NCBI RefSeq assembly: GCF_030269765.1
Contig: NZ_BSTX01000002.1
Coordinates: forward strand, 1,526,309 to 1,590,308
Source of the DNA: Actinorhabdospora filicis
GTDB taxonomy: Bacteria > Actinomycetota > Actinomycetes > Mycobacteriales > Micromonosporaceae
Direction: 5' to 3'
DNA: 64,000 nucleotides
Under the pieces are notes generated by a model that was not told the DNA's origin, searched no databases, and was given only the letters and a program-made list of their open reading frames with translations. Each line of letters opens with the position of its first letter. The first letter of the stretch is position 1. The translations under genes and the position numbers were made by a program. Shown here piece after piece: positions 17,372-26,153 of the stretch.

Positions 17372-19039
17372 CTAGCGCGCCCGGCGGCGCGATCGCGCCG
17401 GTGCGAGGACGGTGACCGAGAGCGGATCTCCGGCGGAGACGGGACGGACGTAGTCCGAGCGGTTGCACGACAGGTCGGGCAGGAAGTAGTAGGTGACGAC
17501 CGTGCCGCGGTCGACGACGCTGCCGGCGGCCGGTTCCTGTTTGAGCACCTTGCAGGTCGACGGGTCCCAGTAGGAGACCGTCTTCCGCAGGGACTTGCTG
17601 AAACCGCTCGAACTCAGCCGCGCCGGGGCGTCGTCGACGTGCACGCCCAGCAGGTTCGGCACCTTCGCGGTGTTGTCGCCGGGGCCGTCGTCGCCACCGC
17701 CGGGCGTGGTCCCGCCGCCGGGATGGCCGCCGCCGCCGTTGTCACCGGATCCGTCGTTGCCGCCGTCATTGCCGCGTCCCGGCGTATCGGGGCTCTCGGA
17801 CGTGCCTTTCACCGCCTCCTTCTCACCGGAGGGGTCGGCCTGCGGGTCACCGGACGGCGCCCCGGCCGCGCTGGACGGGCCCGACGAGACCGGACCCGGC
17901 CCGGCGCCGTCCTGGGTGCCGCGTCCCTGCCACGGCCGCAGCGCCAGCAACACCCCGAGCAGGAGCACGAGCGCCACGCAGGCCGTGACGAGGACGCGCC
18001 TCTTGCGGTCCCCGGCCGAGGTGGGGGGCTCGGGAGCCGGTGCCGCGACGGCCTGCTCGACGGTGGCGGCCGGGGCTTCCGCGGGCTGCGGGACCGTGGT
18101 CCGCAGGACAGTGGCCTGTGCGGCCGTGGCCTCGTGCGCGGTCCGCTTCACCGTCGCGGCTTCGGGAGCGGGCGTCCCGTCCGGCGCGGCGGGCTCGTCC
18201 GCCGTGGCCGATGGCGCGTCCTTGCCCGCGCTCCGGCAGGCCCGGGCGAACTCCTGCGCCGTCCGCCAGCGGTCCGCCGGGTCCTTCCGCAGCGCCTTCA
18301 TGATCGCCTCCGACAGCGCCGGGGGCACGTCGGCGGGCAGCGGCGGCGGCTCCTGCGACAGGTGCGCGTAGATGATCGCCGCGACGGCCCGCCCGTCGAA
18401 CGGCGGCGCGCCGCTCAGGCACTCGTAGGCCACGATCCCCAGCGAGTACACGTCCCCCGCCGGTGAGGGATCGGCGTCCGAGAGGTGCTCGGGCGCGGAG
18501 TAGGCGACGGTGCCGATGACCTGCCCGGACCGGGTGAGCCCGGTGCCGTCGGCGCTGCGGGCGATGCCGAAGTCGATGATCTTCACGGTCCCGCGGCCGG
18601 TGATGAGGATGTTGGCCGGCTTGATGTCGCGGTGCACGATCCCGGCGGTGTGCGCCGCCCGCAGCCCGTCGGCGGCCGCCGCGATCACCCGGATCGTCTG
18701 CGCGGCCGAGAGCCTGCCCTTCTCGTGCAGGACCTCGGCGAGCGAGCGGCCCTGGACGAGCTCCATGATCAGGTACGCGCGGACGCCGTCGGGCGTGTCC
18801 TCCTCGCCGCAGTCGTAGATCGCGGCCACGCTCCGCGTGTTCAGCGCGGCCACCACCGTCGCCTCGGAGACGAAGCGCGCGCGGAACTCGTCGTCGTCCG
18901 ACAGACCCGGATGGAGCATCTTGATCGCCACCGGACGGCGCAGCCGCGTGTCCGTGCCGCGCCACACGTCCCCCATGCCCCCGGCCGCGATGCGTTCCTC
19001 CAGGCGGTACCTGCCGACGATCAGCTCCCCGCTGGGCAT
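17372..19039 (-). CDS. PASTA-domain Ser/Thr protein kinase
   Basis: 555 residues. The kinase domain (about 10-270) has the glycine loop IAAGGMGDV, the ATP lysine K40, catalytic HRDIKPAN (D138) and DFG 156-158. A low-complexity linker rich in Ala/Pro/Thr follows, then one transmembrane helix ([19 protein letters not shown]). A Ser/Gly/Asp-rich extracellular stretch leads to a single PASTA domain ([16 protein letters not shown] ... [14 protein letters not shown]). PknB-like kinases sense muropeptides or cell-wall state and phosphorylate cytosolic targets. One PASTA unit is fewer than in PknB (four), so it is not the housekeeping kinase. It is convergent with the SARP gene. Confidence 0.92.
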   Translation of the reverse strand: MPSGELIVGRYRLEERIAAGGMGDVWRGTDTRLRRPVAIKMLHPGLSDDDEFRARFVSEATVVAALNTRSVAAIYDCGEEDTPDGVRAYLIMELVQGRSLAEVLHEKGRLSAAQTIRVIAAAADGLRAAHTAGIVHRDIKPANILITGRGTVKIIDFGIARSADGTGLTRSGQVIGTVAYSAPEHLSDADPSPAGDVYSLGIVAYECLSGAPPFDGRAVAAIIYAHLSQEPPPLPADVPPALSEAIMKALRKDPADRWRTAQEFARACRSAGKDAPSATADEPAAPDGTPAPEAATVKRTAHEATAAQATVLRTTVPQPAEAPAATVEQAVAAPAPEPPTSAGDRKRRVLVTACVALVLLLGVLLALRPWQGRGTQDGAGPGPVSSGPSSAAGAPSGDPQADPSGEKEAVKGTSESPDTPGRGNDGGNDGSGDNGGGGHPGGGTTPGGGDDGPGDNTAKVPNLLGVHVDDAPARLSSSGFSKSLRKTVSYWDPSTCKVLKQEPAAGSVVDRGTVVTYYFLPDLSCNRSDYVRPVSAGDPLSVTVLAPARSRRRAR

Positions 19040-19092
19040 GGCGGTGTCCTCTCACGTACGGCACGGCGGTTCACCGCGAGGGGCGCGGCCGG

Positions 19093-19107
19093 GCTCCATT
19101 ATGGAGC
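19093..19107. promoter_or_regulatory. 15-bp dyad between the kinase and PepSY genes
   Basis: GCTCCAT at 19093-19099 and ATGGAGC at 19101-19107 are perfectly symmetric about a central T. The dyad lies in the divergent intergenic region, 54 bp upstream of the kinase start. A TTGACA box at 19134-19139 lies further toward the PepSY gene without a convincing -10. An operator role is plausible but unsupported beyond symmetry. Confidence 0.35.
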
Positions 19108-19193
19108 ATCGCCACCACGCGGGCGGACCGCGCTTGACAGGCCGCATTACGGTGACTTCCGGTCAATTCACCCATACCAACCGAGAGGTGACC

Positions 19194-19502
19194 ATGTTCA
19201 TCGACGCCCGCCGCTTCGGCCTCGCCACCGCCCTCGCCGTCGCCGCCGTCCTCGCCGCCGGCACCGCCTCAGCCGCCCAGGATCCACGCGAGGCGCCACC
19301 CCAAGTGGACGCCGCCCGGGTGGCGGCGATCGCGGAGGAGCGGCTGCCCGAATGCCGCGTCACCGGCCTGGAGCTCTACCACGACGACGAGCGGCCGATG
19401 TGGTTCGTGGAGACCGAGTGCTCCAACGGCACGTGGAAGGACCTGCGGATCGACGGGATCAGCGGGAAGGTGATCGCGATCAACGGAGATTACACGGTGT
19501 GA
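19194..19502 (+). CDS. Secreted PepSY-domain protein
   Basis: 102 residues with an N-terminal signal peptide (basic MFIDARR, hydrophobic LATALAVAAVLAAG, likely cleavage after TASA). The mature part is a single PepSY domain (AARVAAIAEERLPECRVTGLELYHDD ... ISGKVIAINGDYTV). PepSY domains are thought to modulate proteases or sense redox or metal at the cell surface, and the actual role here is unknown. It contains two cysteines in the mature part. The start ATG at 19194 follows GAGAGGTG. A strong hairpin after the stop ends transcription. Confidence 0.85.
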   Translation: MFIDARRFGLATALAVAAVLAAGTASAAQDPREAPPQVDAARVAAIAEERLPECRVTGLELYHDDERPMWFVETECSNGTWKDLRIDGISGKVIAINGDYTV

Positions 19503-19505
19503 GGA

Positions 19506-19540
19506 CGGCGGGCCGCGCCACGCGATGGCGCGGCCCGCCG
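19506..19540. terminator. Bidirectional terminator between PepSY and dppF-like genes
   Basis: A perfect 15-bp stem (arms 19506-19520 and 19526-19540) with a 5-nt loop lies between two convergent stops at 19502 and 19542. There is no U-run, as is common in actinomycete terminators. Confidence 0.75.
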
Positions 19541-19541
19541 C

Positions 19542-20507
19542 TCAGGCCACATGACACGCCACCTCATGCCGCTCCCCCAGCACCCGCAACTCCGGCGTCA
19601 CCCGCCCGCACTCCTCCACCGCCAGCGGGCACCTCGCCCGGAACCGGCATCCCGGCACCGGGTTGATCACCGGTGGCGGTTCGGTCGTGGCCGTGTCGGC
19701 GGCGACGTCGAGGGGTGCGCGGGGGTCGGGGACGGCGGAGAGCAGCAGGCGGGTGTAGGGGTGGCGGGGGTCGGTCAGCACCGACTCGGTGGGGCCGGAC
19801 TCCATGACGTGGCCGCCGTACATGACCATCAGGCGGTCGGACACGTAGCGGGCGCTGGCGATGTCGTGGGTGATGTACAGGATGGACACGCCGTCGTTGT
19901 CGCGCAGGCCGGTCATGATGTTCATCAGCCCGATGCGGATGGACACGTCGAGCATGGACACCGGTTCGTCGGCCAGGATGAGCTTGGGCCGGTAGGCGAG
20001 GGCCTGGGCGAAGCCGACGCGCTGGCGCTGGCCGCCGGAGAGCTCGTAGGGGTGGCGGTGGAGGATCTCGGCCGAGAGGCCGACGGCCTCGGCGACGCGT
20101 TCGGCCTCCTCGTGGCGGGCGGCGCGGGCGAGTTCGGGGCGGTGGAGTTTGAGACCGCGCAGGATGCCGTGGGACACGCGGTAGGCGGGGTTGAGTGAGC
20201 TGAAGGGGTCCTGGAAGACCATCGGGACGTCGCCGCGGTAGGCCATCTGGCGGCGCCGGCCGCGCATGGACGACAGGGGCGCGCCCTCGAAGAGGATCTC
20301 GCCGCCGGTGGGTTTGTAGACCTGCGCCAGCAGGCGGGCGATGGTGCTCTTGCCGCTGCCGCTCTCGCCGACCAGGGCGAGGATCTCGCGGCGGCCGATG
20401 GTCATGGTGACGTCGTCGACGGCGTGGAGGCGGCGGCGCGAGAAGCCGCCGCCGACCTTGAAGTGCTTGGTGAGCCCGCGGGTCTCCAGCAGCGTCGGCG
20501 GGGTCAT
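19542..20507 (-). CDS. Oligopeptide/oligosaccharide ABC transporter ATP-binding protein (DppF/OppF type)
   Basis: 321 residues from ATG 20507, preceded by GGAGG. It has Walker A GESGSGKST, signature LSGGQRQRV, Walker B LILADEP and the C-terminal oligo_HPY cysteine region (CRFRARCPLAVEEC) that marks the Dpp/Opp family. It is the last gene of a five-gene transporter set and overlaps dppD by ATGA. It energises import of the substrate bound by the lipoprotein encoded at 23412-25109. The associated ROK kinase and ROK repressor suggest that the substrate is an oligosaccharide, not a peptide. Confidence 0.9.
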   Translation of the reverse strand: MTPPTLLETRGLTKHFKVGGGFSRRRLHAVDDVTMTIGRREILALVGESGSGKSTIARLLAQVYKPTGGEILFEGAPLSSMRGRRRQMAYRGDVPMVFQDPFSSLNPAYRVSHGILRGLKLHRPELARAARHEEAERVAEAVGLSAEILHRHPYELSGGQRQRVGFAQALAYRPKLILADEPVSMLDVSIRIGLMNIMTGLRDNDGVSILYITHDIASARYVSDRLMVMYGGHVMESGPTESVLTDPRHPYTRLLLSAVPDPRAPLDVAADTATTEPPPVINPVPGCRFRARCPLAVEECGRVTPELRVLGERHEVACHVA

Positions 20508-21478
20508 GGCGTTACCTCCGGGACGGGCGCGTGCAGCAGGCAGCGGGCCTCGGCGTCGCCCACCCGGTAGAGGGCGGGCTCCTGGGACGGGCAGGCGGGC
20601 AGGGCCGAGCCGCATCGGGGGTGGAAGCGGCAGCCGGACGGGAGCGCGCCCAGATCGGGTGGGCCGCCGGGGATGCCGGTGAGGGCGACGCGGGGCCCGT
20701 GGATCGAGGGGAAGGCGTCGAGGAGGCCGCGGCTGTAGGGGTGGGCGGGGGTGTCGAAGACGGCCCGGGTGGGTCCGGTCTCGACGACCTGGCCGGCGTA
20801 CATGACCAGCAGGCGGTCGGAGAAGTGGCTGACCAGGGACATGTCGTGGGTGACGAACACGACGGCGAAGCCGAGGGCGCGCTGGAGTTCCTTGATCTGC
20901 GCCATCAGCGAGCGCTGCGCCACGACGTCCAGCGCGGAGGTCGGCTCGTCCATGACGACGAGGTCGGGGGTGAACAGCAGGGCCATCGCGATCATCGCGC
21001 GCTGGCGCATCCCGCCGGAGAGCTGGTGCGGGTAGCTGCGCAGGTGCGCCGGGTCGATGCCGACCAGGCGCATGACCTCCTCGGAGCGGGTGGCGATCTC
21101 CTTGCCGGACAGCTTCGCGTGGGCGTTCATGGCGTCGGCGAACTGGGCGGCGATGGTGCGCACGGGGTTGAGGGCGTTCATGGCGCTCTGCATGACCACC
21201 GAGAAGTCGCGCCAGCGCAGGACATTGAGCTTCTTCTCCGACATGGTCACCAGGTTGTGGCCCTTGAACAGGACGCTCCCGGCGGTCACCGACGCCGGTG
21301 GGCTCAGCAGCTGCGCGACGGCGTACAGCAGTGTCGACTTGCCGCAGCCGGACTCGCCGACCACGGCCACGAACTCGCCGCGCCCGACGTCGAGGTCGAC
21401 GCCGGAGACCGCGGTGACGGGCCCGCGCGGGGTGGCGTACTGCACGCTCAGGCCGCGGACCTCAAGAACGCCGGACAC
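20504..21478 (-). CDS. ABC transporter ATP-binding protein (DppD/OppD type)
   Basis: 324 residues. Walker A GESGCGKST, signature LSGGMRQRA, Walker B LVVMDEP and a C-terminal oligo_HPY motif with cysteines (CRFHPRCGSALPAC) are present. It heterodimerises with the DppF-type partner encoded immediately downstream (4-bp overlap). It overlaps the upstream permease gene by 17 bp, so translation is coupled along the operon. Length and motif order are normal for the family. Confidence 0.9.
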   Translation of the reverse strand: MSGVLEVRGLSVQYATPRGPVTAVSGVDLDVGRGEFVAVVGESGCGKSTLLYAVAQLLSPPASVTAGSVLFKGHNLVTMSEKKLNVLRWRDFSVVMQSAMNALNPVRTIAAQFADAMNAHAKLSGKEIATRSEEVMRLVGIDPAHLRSYPHQLSGGMRQRAMIAMALLFTPDLVVMDEPTSALDVVAQRSLMAQIKELQRALGFAVVFVTHDMSLVSHFSDRLLVMYAGQVVETGPTRAVFDTPAHPYSRGLLDAFPSIHGPRVALTGIPGGPPDLGALPSGCRFHPRCGSALPACPSQEPALYRVGDAEARCLLHAPVPEVTP

Positions 21479-22361
21479 GCTGCCTCCTCACGGGCCGCAG
21501 GGCGGGGTTGCCGATCTCGTCGAAGGCGTAGTTGATGAGCGCGAAGGACGTGCCGAGGAGGGCCACGCACAGGCCCGGGGCGAGCGCCCACAGCGGGATG
21601 CCGGACAGCAGGGCCTGCTGGTTCTGCGACCAGTAGAGCATCGTGCCCCAGCTGGAGGAGTTGGGATCGCCGAGGCCGAGGAACTGGAGTCCGGCCGCGC
21701 TGAGCACCGAGTAGAGGGCCGCGCCGAGGAAGTTCGCCACGATCAGCGAGGTCATGGTCGGCAGGGCCTCGAAGACGATGATGTAGATGCGCCGTTCGCC
21801 GCGGACGCGCGCGGCCTCCAGGAAGTCGCGGTTGCGCAGGGACAGGGCCTGCGCGCGCAGCTGGTTGGCGCCGTAGGACCAGCCGGTGATGACCAGGACG
21901 AACAGCATCACGCCGAGGGTGCCCTGCCCGGCGTACTTGGCGAGGATGATGATCAGCGGGAACGCGGGGATGACGAGGACGACGTTGGTCAGCATGGACA
22001 GGATGTCGTCGACGATCCCGCCGAGGTAGGCCGCCGAGACTCCGACGAGGACGGACAGGACGGTCGCGAAGAGCCCGGCGACCAGCGCGATGACGAGCGA
22101 TTCGCGGGTGCCGTGGACGAGCTGCGCGTAGATGTCCTGCCCGAGGGAGGTCGTGCCGAGGGGGTGGTCCCAGGACGGCTGGAGCGCGGGCGCGTAGGCG
22201 AGGGCGTTGGGGTCGTCGACGGAGGTGAACAGGCCCGGCCAGGCGGCGACGAGGCAGAAGAGCACCAGCAGGATCAGCCCGGCCATGGCCTTGCGGTTGT
22301 GGCGGACGGCGGTCCACACGCCGCCTCGGGCGCGGATCCGGGGTGCGGGGAGCACGGTCAT
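21462..22361 (-). CDS. ABC transporter permease (DppC/OppC type)
   Basis: 299 residues from ATG 22361; a longer in-frame start would overlap the upstream permease gene. It has an N-terminal OppC-type helix (AMAGLILLVLFCLVAAW), then HPLGTTSLGQDIYAQLVHGTRESL, a conserved start of the periplasmic loop. Five more helices follow, with the EAA-like loop EAARVRGERRIYIIVFEALP that docks on the ATPase. It pairs with the DppB-type permease encoded 5 bp upstream. Confidence 0.9.
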   Translation of the reverse strand: MTVLPAPRIRARGGVWTAVRHNRKAMAGLILLVLFCLVAAWPGLFTSVDDPNALAYAPALQPSWDHPLGTTSLGQDIYAQLVHGTRESLVIALVAGLFATVLSVLVGVSAAYLGGIVDDILSMLTNVVLVIPAFPLIIILAKYAGQGTLGVMLFVLVITGWSYGANQLRAQALSLRNRDFLEAARVRGERRIYIIVFEALPTMTSLIVANFLGAALYSVLSAAGLQFLGLGDPNSSSWGTMLYWSQNQQALLSGIPLWALAPGLCVALLGTSFALINYAFDEIGNPALRPVRRQRVRRS

Positions 22362-22366
22362 GGCTG

Positions 22367-23356
22367 CTATCCCTTCGCCCGTGCGCGGGGGTCGAGCCAC
22401 ACGGTGGCCAGGTCGCAGGCGAGCACCGCGACCAGGACGGCGACCGTGAAGAGCATGAACAGGGCCTGCATGAGCGGGTAGTCGACGTTCTGGACGGAGT
22501 TGTAGAGGAGGTAGCCGAGTCCGGGGTAGTTGAAGACGTACTCGACGAGGATGGATCCGGCGATGACGAAGCCGAGGGACATCGCGAAGCCGGACAGGTT
22601 GGGCAGGAAGGCGTTGCGGGCGGCGTAGCCGAGCATGATCTGGCGGCCGGAGAGCCCCTTGGCGCGGCCCATGCGGACGTAGTCCTCGGCGAGGGTGGTG
22701 ATCATGTTGTTGCGCATGGTCAGGATCCAGCCGCCGATGGAGGTGATGAGGATCGTGGCCGAGGGCAGGACGGCGTGCCGCAGGACGCTGCCGATGAACT
22801 CGCCGGTGAAGGCGGGCTGGAGTCCGGTCTCATAGTTGAAGTCGCTGGGGAGCGCGCCGCCGGTCCACACCGAGAACACCAGGATCATCAGCAGCGCGAT
22901 CCAGAAGTAGGGCAGCGCGGAGGTGATGACGAAGACCGGCGGCAGGACGGCGTCGAGGCGCCCGCCGCGTTTCCAGCCGGCCACGGTGCCGATGAGGGAG
23001 CCCAGCAGGAACGCCAGGACGGTGGTGACGCCGACGAGCCCGAGGGTCCAGGGCAGCGCCTCGCCGATGATGGTGGTGACGGGGACGCCGAGGCTGCCGC
23101 CGATGGACACTCCCCAGTGGCCGGTGACCATGTTGCCGAGGTAGTCGACGTACTGGACGGCGAGGTTCTCGTCGGGTTTGAAGCCGTAGGAGGTCAGTAG
23201 TTCCTGCAGCGCGGCCGGGGACAGCTTGTTGTGGGTGCGGTCGCGCAGGGCCTGGAGCGGACTGCCGGGCATGAGCCTGGGCAGGAAGAAGTTGAGGGTG
23301 AGCGCGGCCCACAGGGTGAGCAGGAAGAATCCACCGCGCCTGAGCAGGTACCTCAC
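22367..23356 (-). CDS. ABC transporter permease (DppB/OppB type)
   Basis: 329 residues. The N-terminal MRYLLRRGGFFLLTLWAALTL helix, the LPRLMPGSPLQAL loop and the EDYVRMGRAKGLSGRQIM coupling loop are characteristic of DppB. Six helices are visible. It is encoded 55 bp downstream of the solute-binding lipoprotein gene, behind a stable hairpin (23379-23404), and 5 bp upstream of the partner permease. Confidence 0.9.
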   Translation of the reverse strand: MRYLLRRGGFFLLTLWAALTLNFFLPRLMPGSPLQALRDRTHNKLSPAALQELLTSYGFKPDENLAVQYVDYLGNMVTGHWGVSIGGSLGVPVTTIIGEALPWTLGLVGVTTVLAFLLGSLIGTVAGWKRGGRLDAVLPPVFVITSALPYFWIALLMILVFSVWTGGALPSDFNYETGLQPAFTGEFIGSVLRHAVLPSATILITSIGGWILTMRNNMITTLAEDYVRMGRAKGLSGRQIMLGYAARNAFLPNLSGFAMSLGFVIAGSILVEYVFNYPGLGYLLYNSVQNVDYPLMQALFMLFTVAVLVAVLACDLATVWLDPRARAKG

Positions 23357-23378
23357 GTGCGCCCCTTCGAGGGGTGGC

Positions 23379-23404
23379 GGCCGGGAGCGTCGCCGCTCCC
23401 GGCC
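23379..23404 (-). other. Intercistronic hairpin between the solute-binding protein and permease genes
   Basis: A perfect 10-bp stem (23379-23388 with 23395-23404) and 6-nt loop follow the binding-protein stop at 23412. Such hairpins in ABC operons usually protect the upstream message or attenuate downstream reading, giving excess binding protein. This is inference. Confidence 0.5.
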
Positions 23405-23411
23405 GGGGCGG

Positions 23412-25109
23412 TCACTTCTGGGCGGACTTGGAGTAGAGGTGCAGGAGCACCTGCCCGACGTCGGGGATGTTGAAGGCGGCCGGCTGCGCGTAGGGGTTCT
23501 GCGGGCTCGGCCAGCCGCGGATGTCGGAGGTGTTGTACTGGAACCAGTCGACCGATTCGGTCACCGGGATGATCGGGACGTCGCGGAGCATGAAGCCGCT
23601 GATCTCCTTGATGATCTGCACCTGCCCGGCGTCGTCGGCCGTGGGGTACTTGTCGAAGAGCGCGTCGACGGCGGGGTTCTTGTACCGCTCGAAGTTGGTG
23701 GTGGCCTCGGTGCCGAGGGGCGCGGTGTTGGCCGAGTGCAGGATCTGCCGCAGCTCGTAGTAGGGCGTGGGTCCACCGGCCTGGCCGTAGTAGGCGAGGT
23801 CGAAGTCGCCCTTGAAGAGCCGCTCGTTATAGGTCTGCTGGGCCAGGTCGACCACGGTCAGCTCGATGCCCACGGGCGCCAGCTGCTGCTTGATGACCGC
23901 CAGGGAGGCGTCCCAGTCGGTGTAGCCGGTGACGGTGATGACCGACAGCTTGAGCGGGTTGGACGGCGAGTAGCCCAGCCCGGACAGCAGCGAGGTCGCC
24001 CGCGCGGCGTCGGGCTTGTCGTATCCGGCGGAGGCCACGGCGGCGCCGTCGTAGTACTTCTGGAAGGTCGGCAGGACCACGCCGGTCTGGTTGGCGGCGG
24101 GCTGCTGGCCGCCCTCACCGATCTCGGCGACGCGGGCGCGGTCGATGGCCGAGGCGATCGCCTGCCGCACCTCCAGCTTGCTGGTCGCCGCGTGGGAGGG
24201 GTCGAGGTTGGGGATGAGCGCCACGTTGGTCACCGGCGGCGACCAGGTGTGGTTGTCGGGCGACTTGTTCAGGTAGAAGTTCTCGATGCCCGGGATGAAC
24301 TGGCTGCCCCACTGGGCCTTGCCGCTGGCCAGGTCCTGGTTGGCGGGCCCGTTGTCCAGGTAGGCGGGGTACTGGACCTTCTGGATGTAGGGCTTGCCGG
24401 GCTGCCAGTAGGACGGGTTGGCCACGTACTGGATGTTGTTGGCGGTGCAGGGGTCGACCTTGAAGGGGCCCGTGCCCACCGGGTTCGGGTTCGCCCAGGT
24501 CGCCGGGGACGCCGCGGCCTCACCGGCGCCGAACACGTGCTTGGGGACGATGACGACCTGGTTGGCGAAGTTGAAGAAGTACGGCTGGGCGGCCTGCGCG
24601 AAGGAGAGAGTGACCTTGTTGCCCTCGCCCTTGACGCTCTGCAGGCCCGCGCCCGTCCACAGGGCGTACAGGTCGGTGGCGGGTTCCTTCTTCATCAGCT
24701 CGAAGGTGAACACCACGTCGTCGGCGGTGAGCGGCTGCCCGTCGTTCCACTTCACGCCGTCGCGGACGGTGAAGACGATGGAGGTCTTCTCGGCGTTCCA
24801 CTCGTAGGAGGAGGCCAGCATCGGCGTCTCGGCCTGGTCCTGGAGCAGGTTGACGAACACGAGGGGCTCGTAGACGAACCCGTTCGAGGTCTGGTTCACC
24901 GCCGGGTTGAAGGGGTTGAACTGGCAGGTCCAGGTCTGGCCGGTCACGTTGGCGATGGTGACCGAGCCGCCCTGCTTGTGCGGGCCCATGTCGGCGGCGA
25001 TGTCCTCCGACGAGTCGGGGGTGGGCTGCTGCTTGGACGGCGAGCAGGCCGTGGCGGCCAGGGCGAGCGCGAGCGCGACCAGGGCCGGGACGAGCTTGGT
25101 GCGTCTCAT
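23412..25109 (-). CDS. Extracellular solute-binding lipoprotein, family 5
   Basis: 565 residues. A lipoprotein signal peptide ends in LAATACS (lipobox cysteine near residue 22). The SBP_bac_5 core contains FTVRDGVKWNDGQPLTADDVVFTFELMKK near residues 110-140, and WANPNPVGTGPF and the terminal helical lobe follow. Family 5 proteins bind oligopeptides, and in several actinomycetes and thermophiles cello- or other oligosaccharides. The ROK kinase immediately upstream (34-bp gap) and the divergent ROK repressor argue for sugar. Substrate identity cannot be read from the sequence. Confidence 0.9.
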   Translation of the reverse strand: MRRTKLVPALVALALALAATACSPSKQQPTPDSSEDIAADMGPHKQGGSVTIANVTGQTWTCQFNPFNPAVNQTSNGFVYEPLVFVNLLQDQAETPMLASSYEWNAEKTSIVFTVRDGVKWNDGQPLTADDVVFTFELMKKEPATDLYALWTGAGLQSVKGEGNKVTLSFAQAAQPYFFNFANQVVIVPKHVFGAGEAAASPATWANPNPVGTGPFKVDPCTANNIQYVANPSYWQPGKPYIQKVQYPAYLDNGPANQDLASGKAQWGSQFIPGIENFYLNKSPDNHTWSPPVTNVALIPNLDPSHAATSKLEVRQAIASAIDRARVAEIGEGGQQPAANQTGVVLPTFQKYYDGAAVASAGYDKPDAARATSLLSGLGYSPSNPLKLSVITVTGYTDWDASLAVIKQQLAPVGIELTVVDLAQQTYNERLFKGDFDLAYYGQAGGPTPYYELRQILHSANTAPLGTEATTNFERYKNPAVDALFDKYPTADDAGQVQIIKEISGFMLRDVPIIPVTESVDWFQYNTSDIRGWPSPQNPYAQPAAFNIPDVGQVLLHLYSKSAQK

Positions 25110-25143
25110 CGGGCGTTCCTCTCTGCGGGAGCGGGGTGGGGAC

Positions 25144-26025
25144 TCAGACGGCGGCGAGGGCGAGCGCGAGCGCGCCGCGCAGCGGGCCGTCGAACGGGTA
25201 GCGGGCGGGCACGAGTTCGGGCGGGTACGGGACGGCGGCGTCCAGCGCCCGGCGCAGTCCGTCGTGGAGGTGCCGCCAGGACCGCACCATCCCGCCGCCG
25301 ACGGCGATGCGCGCCGGGTCGACGGCGATGGCGAGGTTGACCAGGTGGAAGGCGAGTTCGCCGACGAAGGCGCCGAGGAGGCGCCCGACGGCGGGGTCGC
25401 CGGAGTCGAGGGCGGCGCCGAGGTGGGGCGCGGCGGGACGCAGGGCGGCGGCGCCTTCGGCGAGCGCGCGGCCGCTCACGGTGTCCTCCAGCGGCACGCG
25501 GCCGTTCGGGGGGACGCCGACGTCGGCGAGCGCGCGGAGGTTGTAGCCGATCTCGCCGGAGGCGCCGTTGCGGCCGTTGAGGACCACGCCGCCGGCGACG
25601 ATCGCGACGGCGAGGCCGGTGCCGAGGTTGAGGTAGAGGCCGGGGTCGCAGCCGGCGAGCGCGCCGGATCCGGCCTCGATCCCGGCGGCGGCCTTGACGT
25701 CGGTGACGACGCGGACGGCGGCGCCCTCGAAGGCCGCGCCGAGTTCGCGGGCCAGCGCCAGATGCTCCCAGCCGGGGACGGCGGGGGCGAGGTCGACTCC
25801 GCCGTCGCCGGGGATGCCGAAGGTGGCGGCGCCTACGGCGGCGGGTAACCGGCCGGCGAGCAGTTCGCGGGCGGCGGCCACGGTCCGTGTGAAGACGGCC
25901 CGCGCGCCTTCGGCGGGGCGGGTGGGGATCGTGACCGAGCCGAGCCGCGCGCCGCCGGCGTCGCAGACCGCGAGGGCGATTTTCGTGCCCCCGAAGTCGA
26001 GGCCGAGCACGACCGGTTCGGACAT
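25144..26025 (-). CDS. ROK family sugar kinase
   Basis: 293 residues. The ATP motif GLDFGGTKIALAV (residues 8-20) and ROK core (VTDVKAAAGIEAGSG, NLGTGLAVAIVAGG) are present. The usual Zn-binding CxCGxxGC block is missing: after GASGEIGY the sequence goes straight to NLRALADVGVPPNGR. ROK kinases phosphorylate glucose, N-acetylglucosamine or similar at C6, and zinc-less variants exist. As first gene of the ABC operon it probably phosphorylates the sugar released after uptake. A divergent ROK repressor starts 128 bp away. Confidence 0.85.
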   Translation of the reverse strand: MSEPVVLGLDFGGTKIALAVCDAGGARLGSVTIPTRPAEGARAVFTRTVAAARELLAGRLPAAVGAATFGIPGDGGVDLAPAVPGWEHLALARELGAAFEGAAVRVVTDVKAAAGIEAGSGALAGCDPGLYLNLGTGLAVAIVAGGVVLNGRNGASGEIGYNLRALADVGVPPNGRVPLEDTVSGRALAEGAAALRPAAPHLGAALDSGDPAVGRLLGAFVGELAFHLVNLAIAVDPARIAVGGGMVRSWRHLHDGLRRALDAAVPYPPELVPARYPFDGPLRGALALALAAV

Positions 26026-26056
26026 GCGATCTCCCGATGGCTTGTGGCGATTGATG

Positions 26057-26078
26057 GTTAGGGAAGTAAACTACCAAC
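26057..26078. promoter_or_regulatory. Candidate ROK operator in the divergent intergenic region
   Basis: GTTAGGGAA (from 26057) and the mirrored AC(T)ACCAAC to 26078 form a weak AT-rich dyad midway between the ROK kinase and ROK repressor starts. It resembles GTTAGGAAA-type half-sites of actinomycete ROK regulators. A second half-site, GTTTCCTAAC, occurs at 27372-27381 just after the repressor gene. Confidence 0.4.
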
Positions 26079-26153
26079 GGCCGCGAAACGCAAGGGGCTA
26101 CCGTGAGCCGCCCCGCGTGATCATCGGCGGGGGACGGACGAAGTGGAGGACCA

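Noticed and set aside
19134-19165. Sigma-70 promoter for the PepSY gene
   Set aside because: TTGACA is present but no -10-like hexamer occurs at 16-18 bp.
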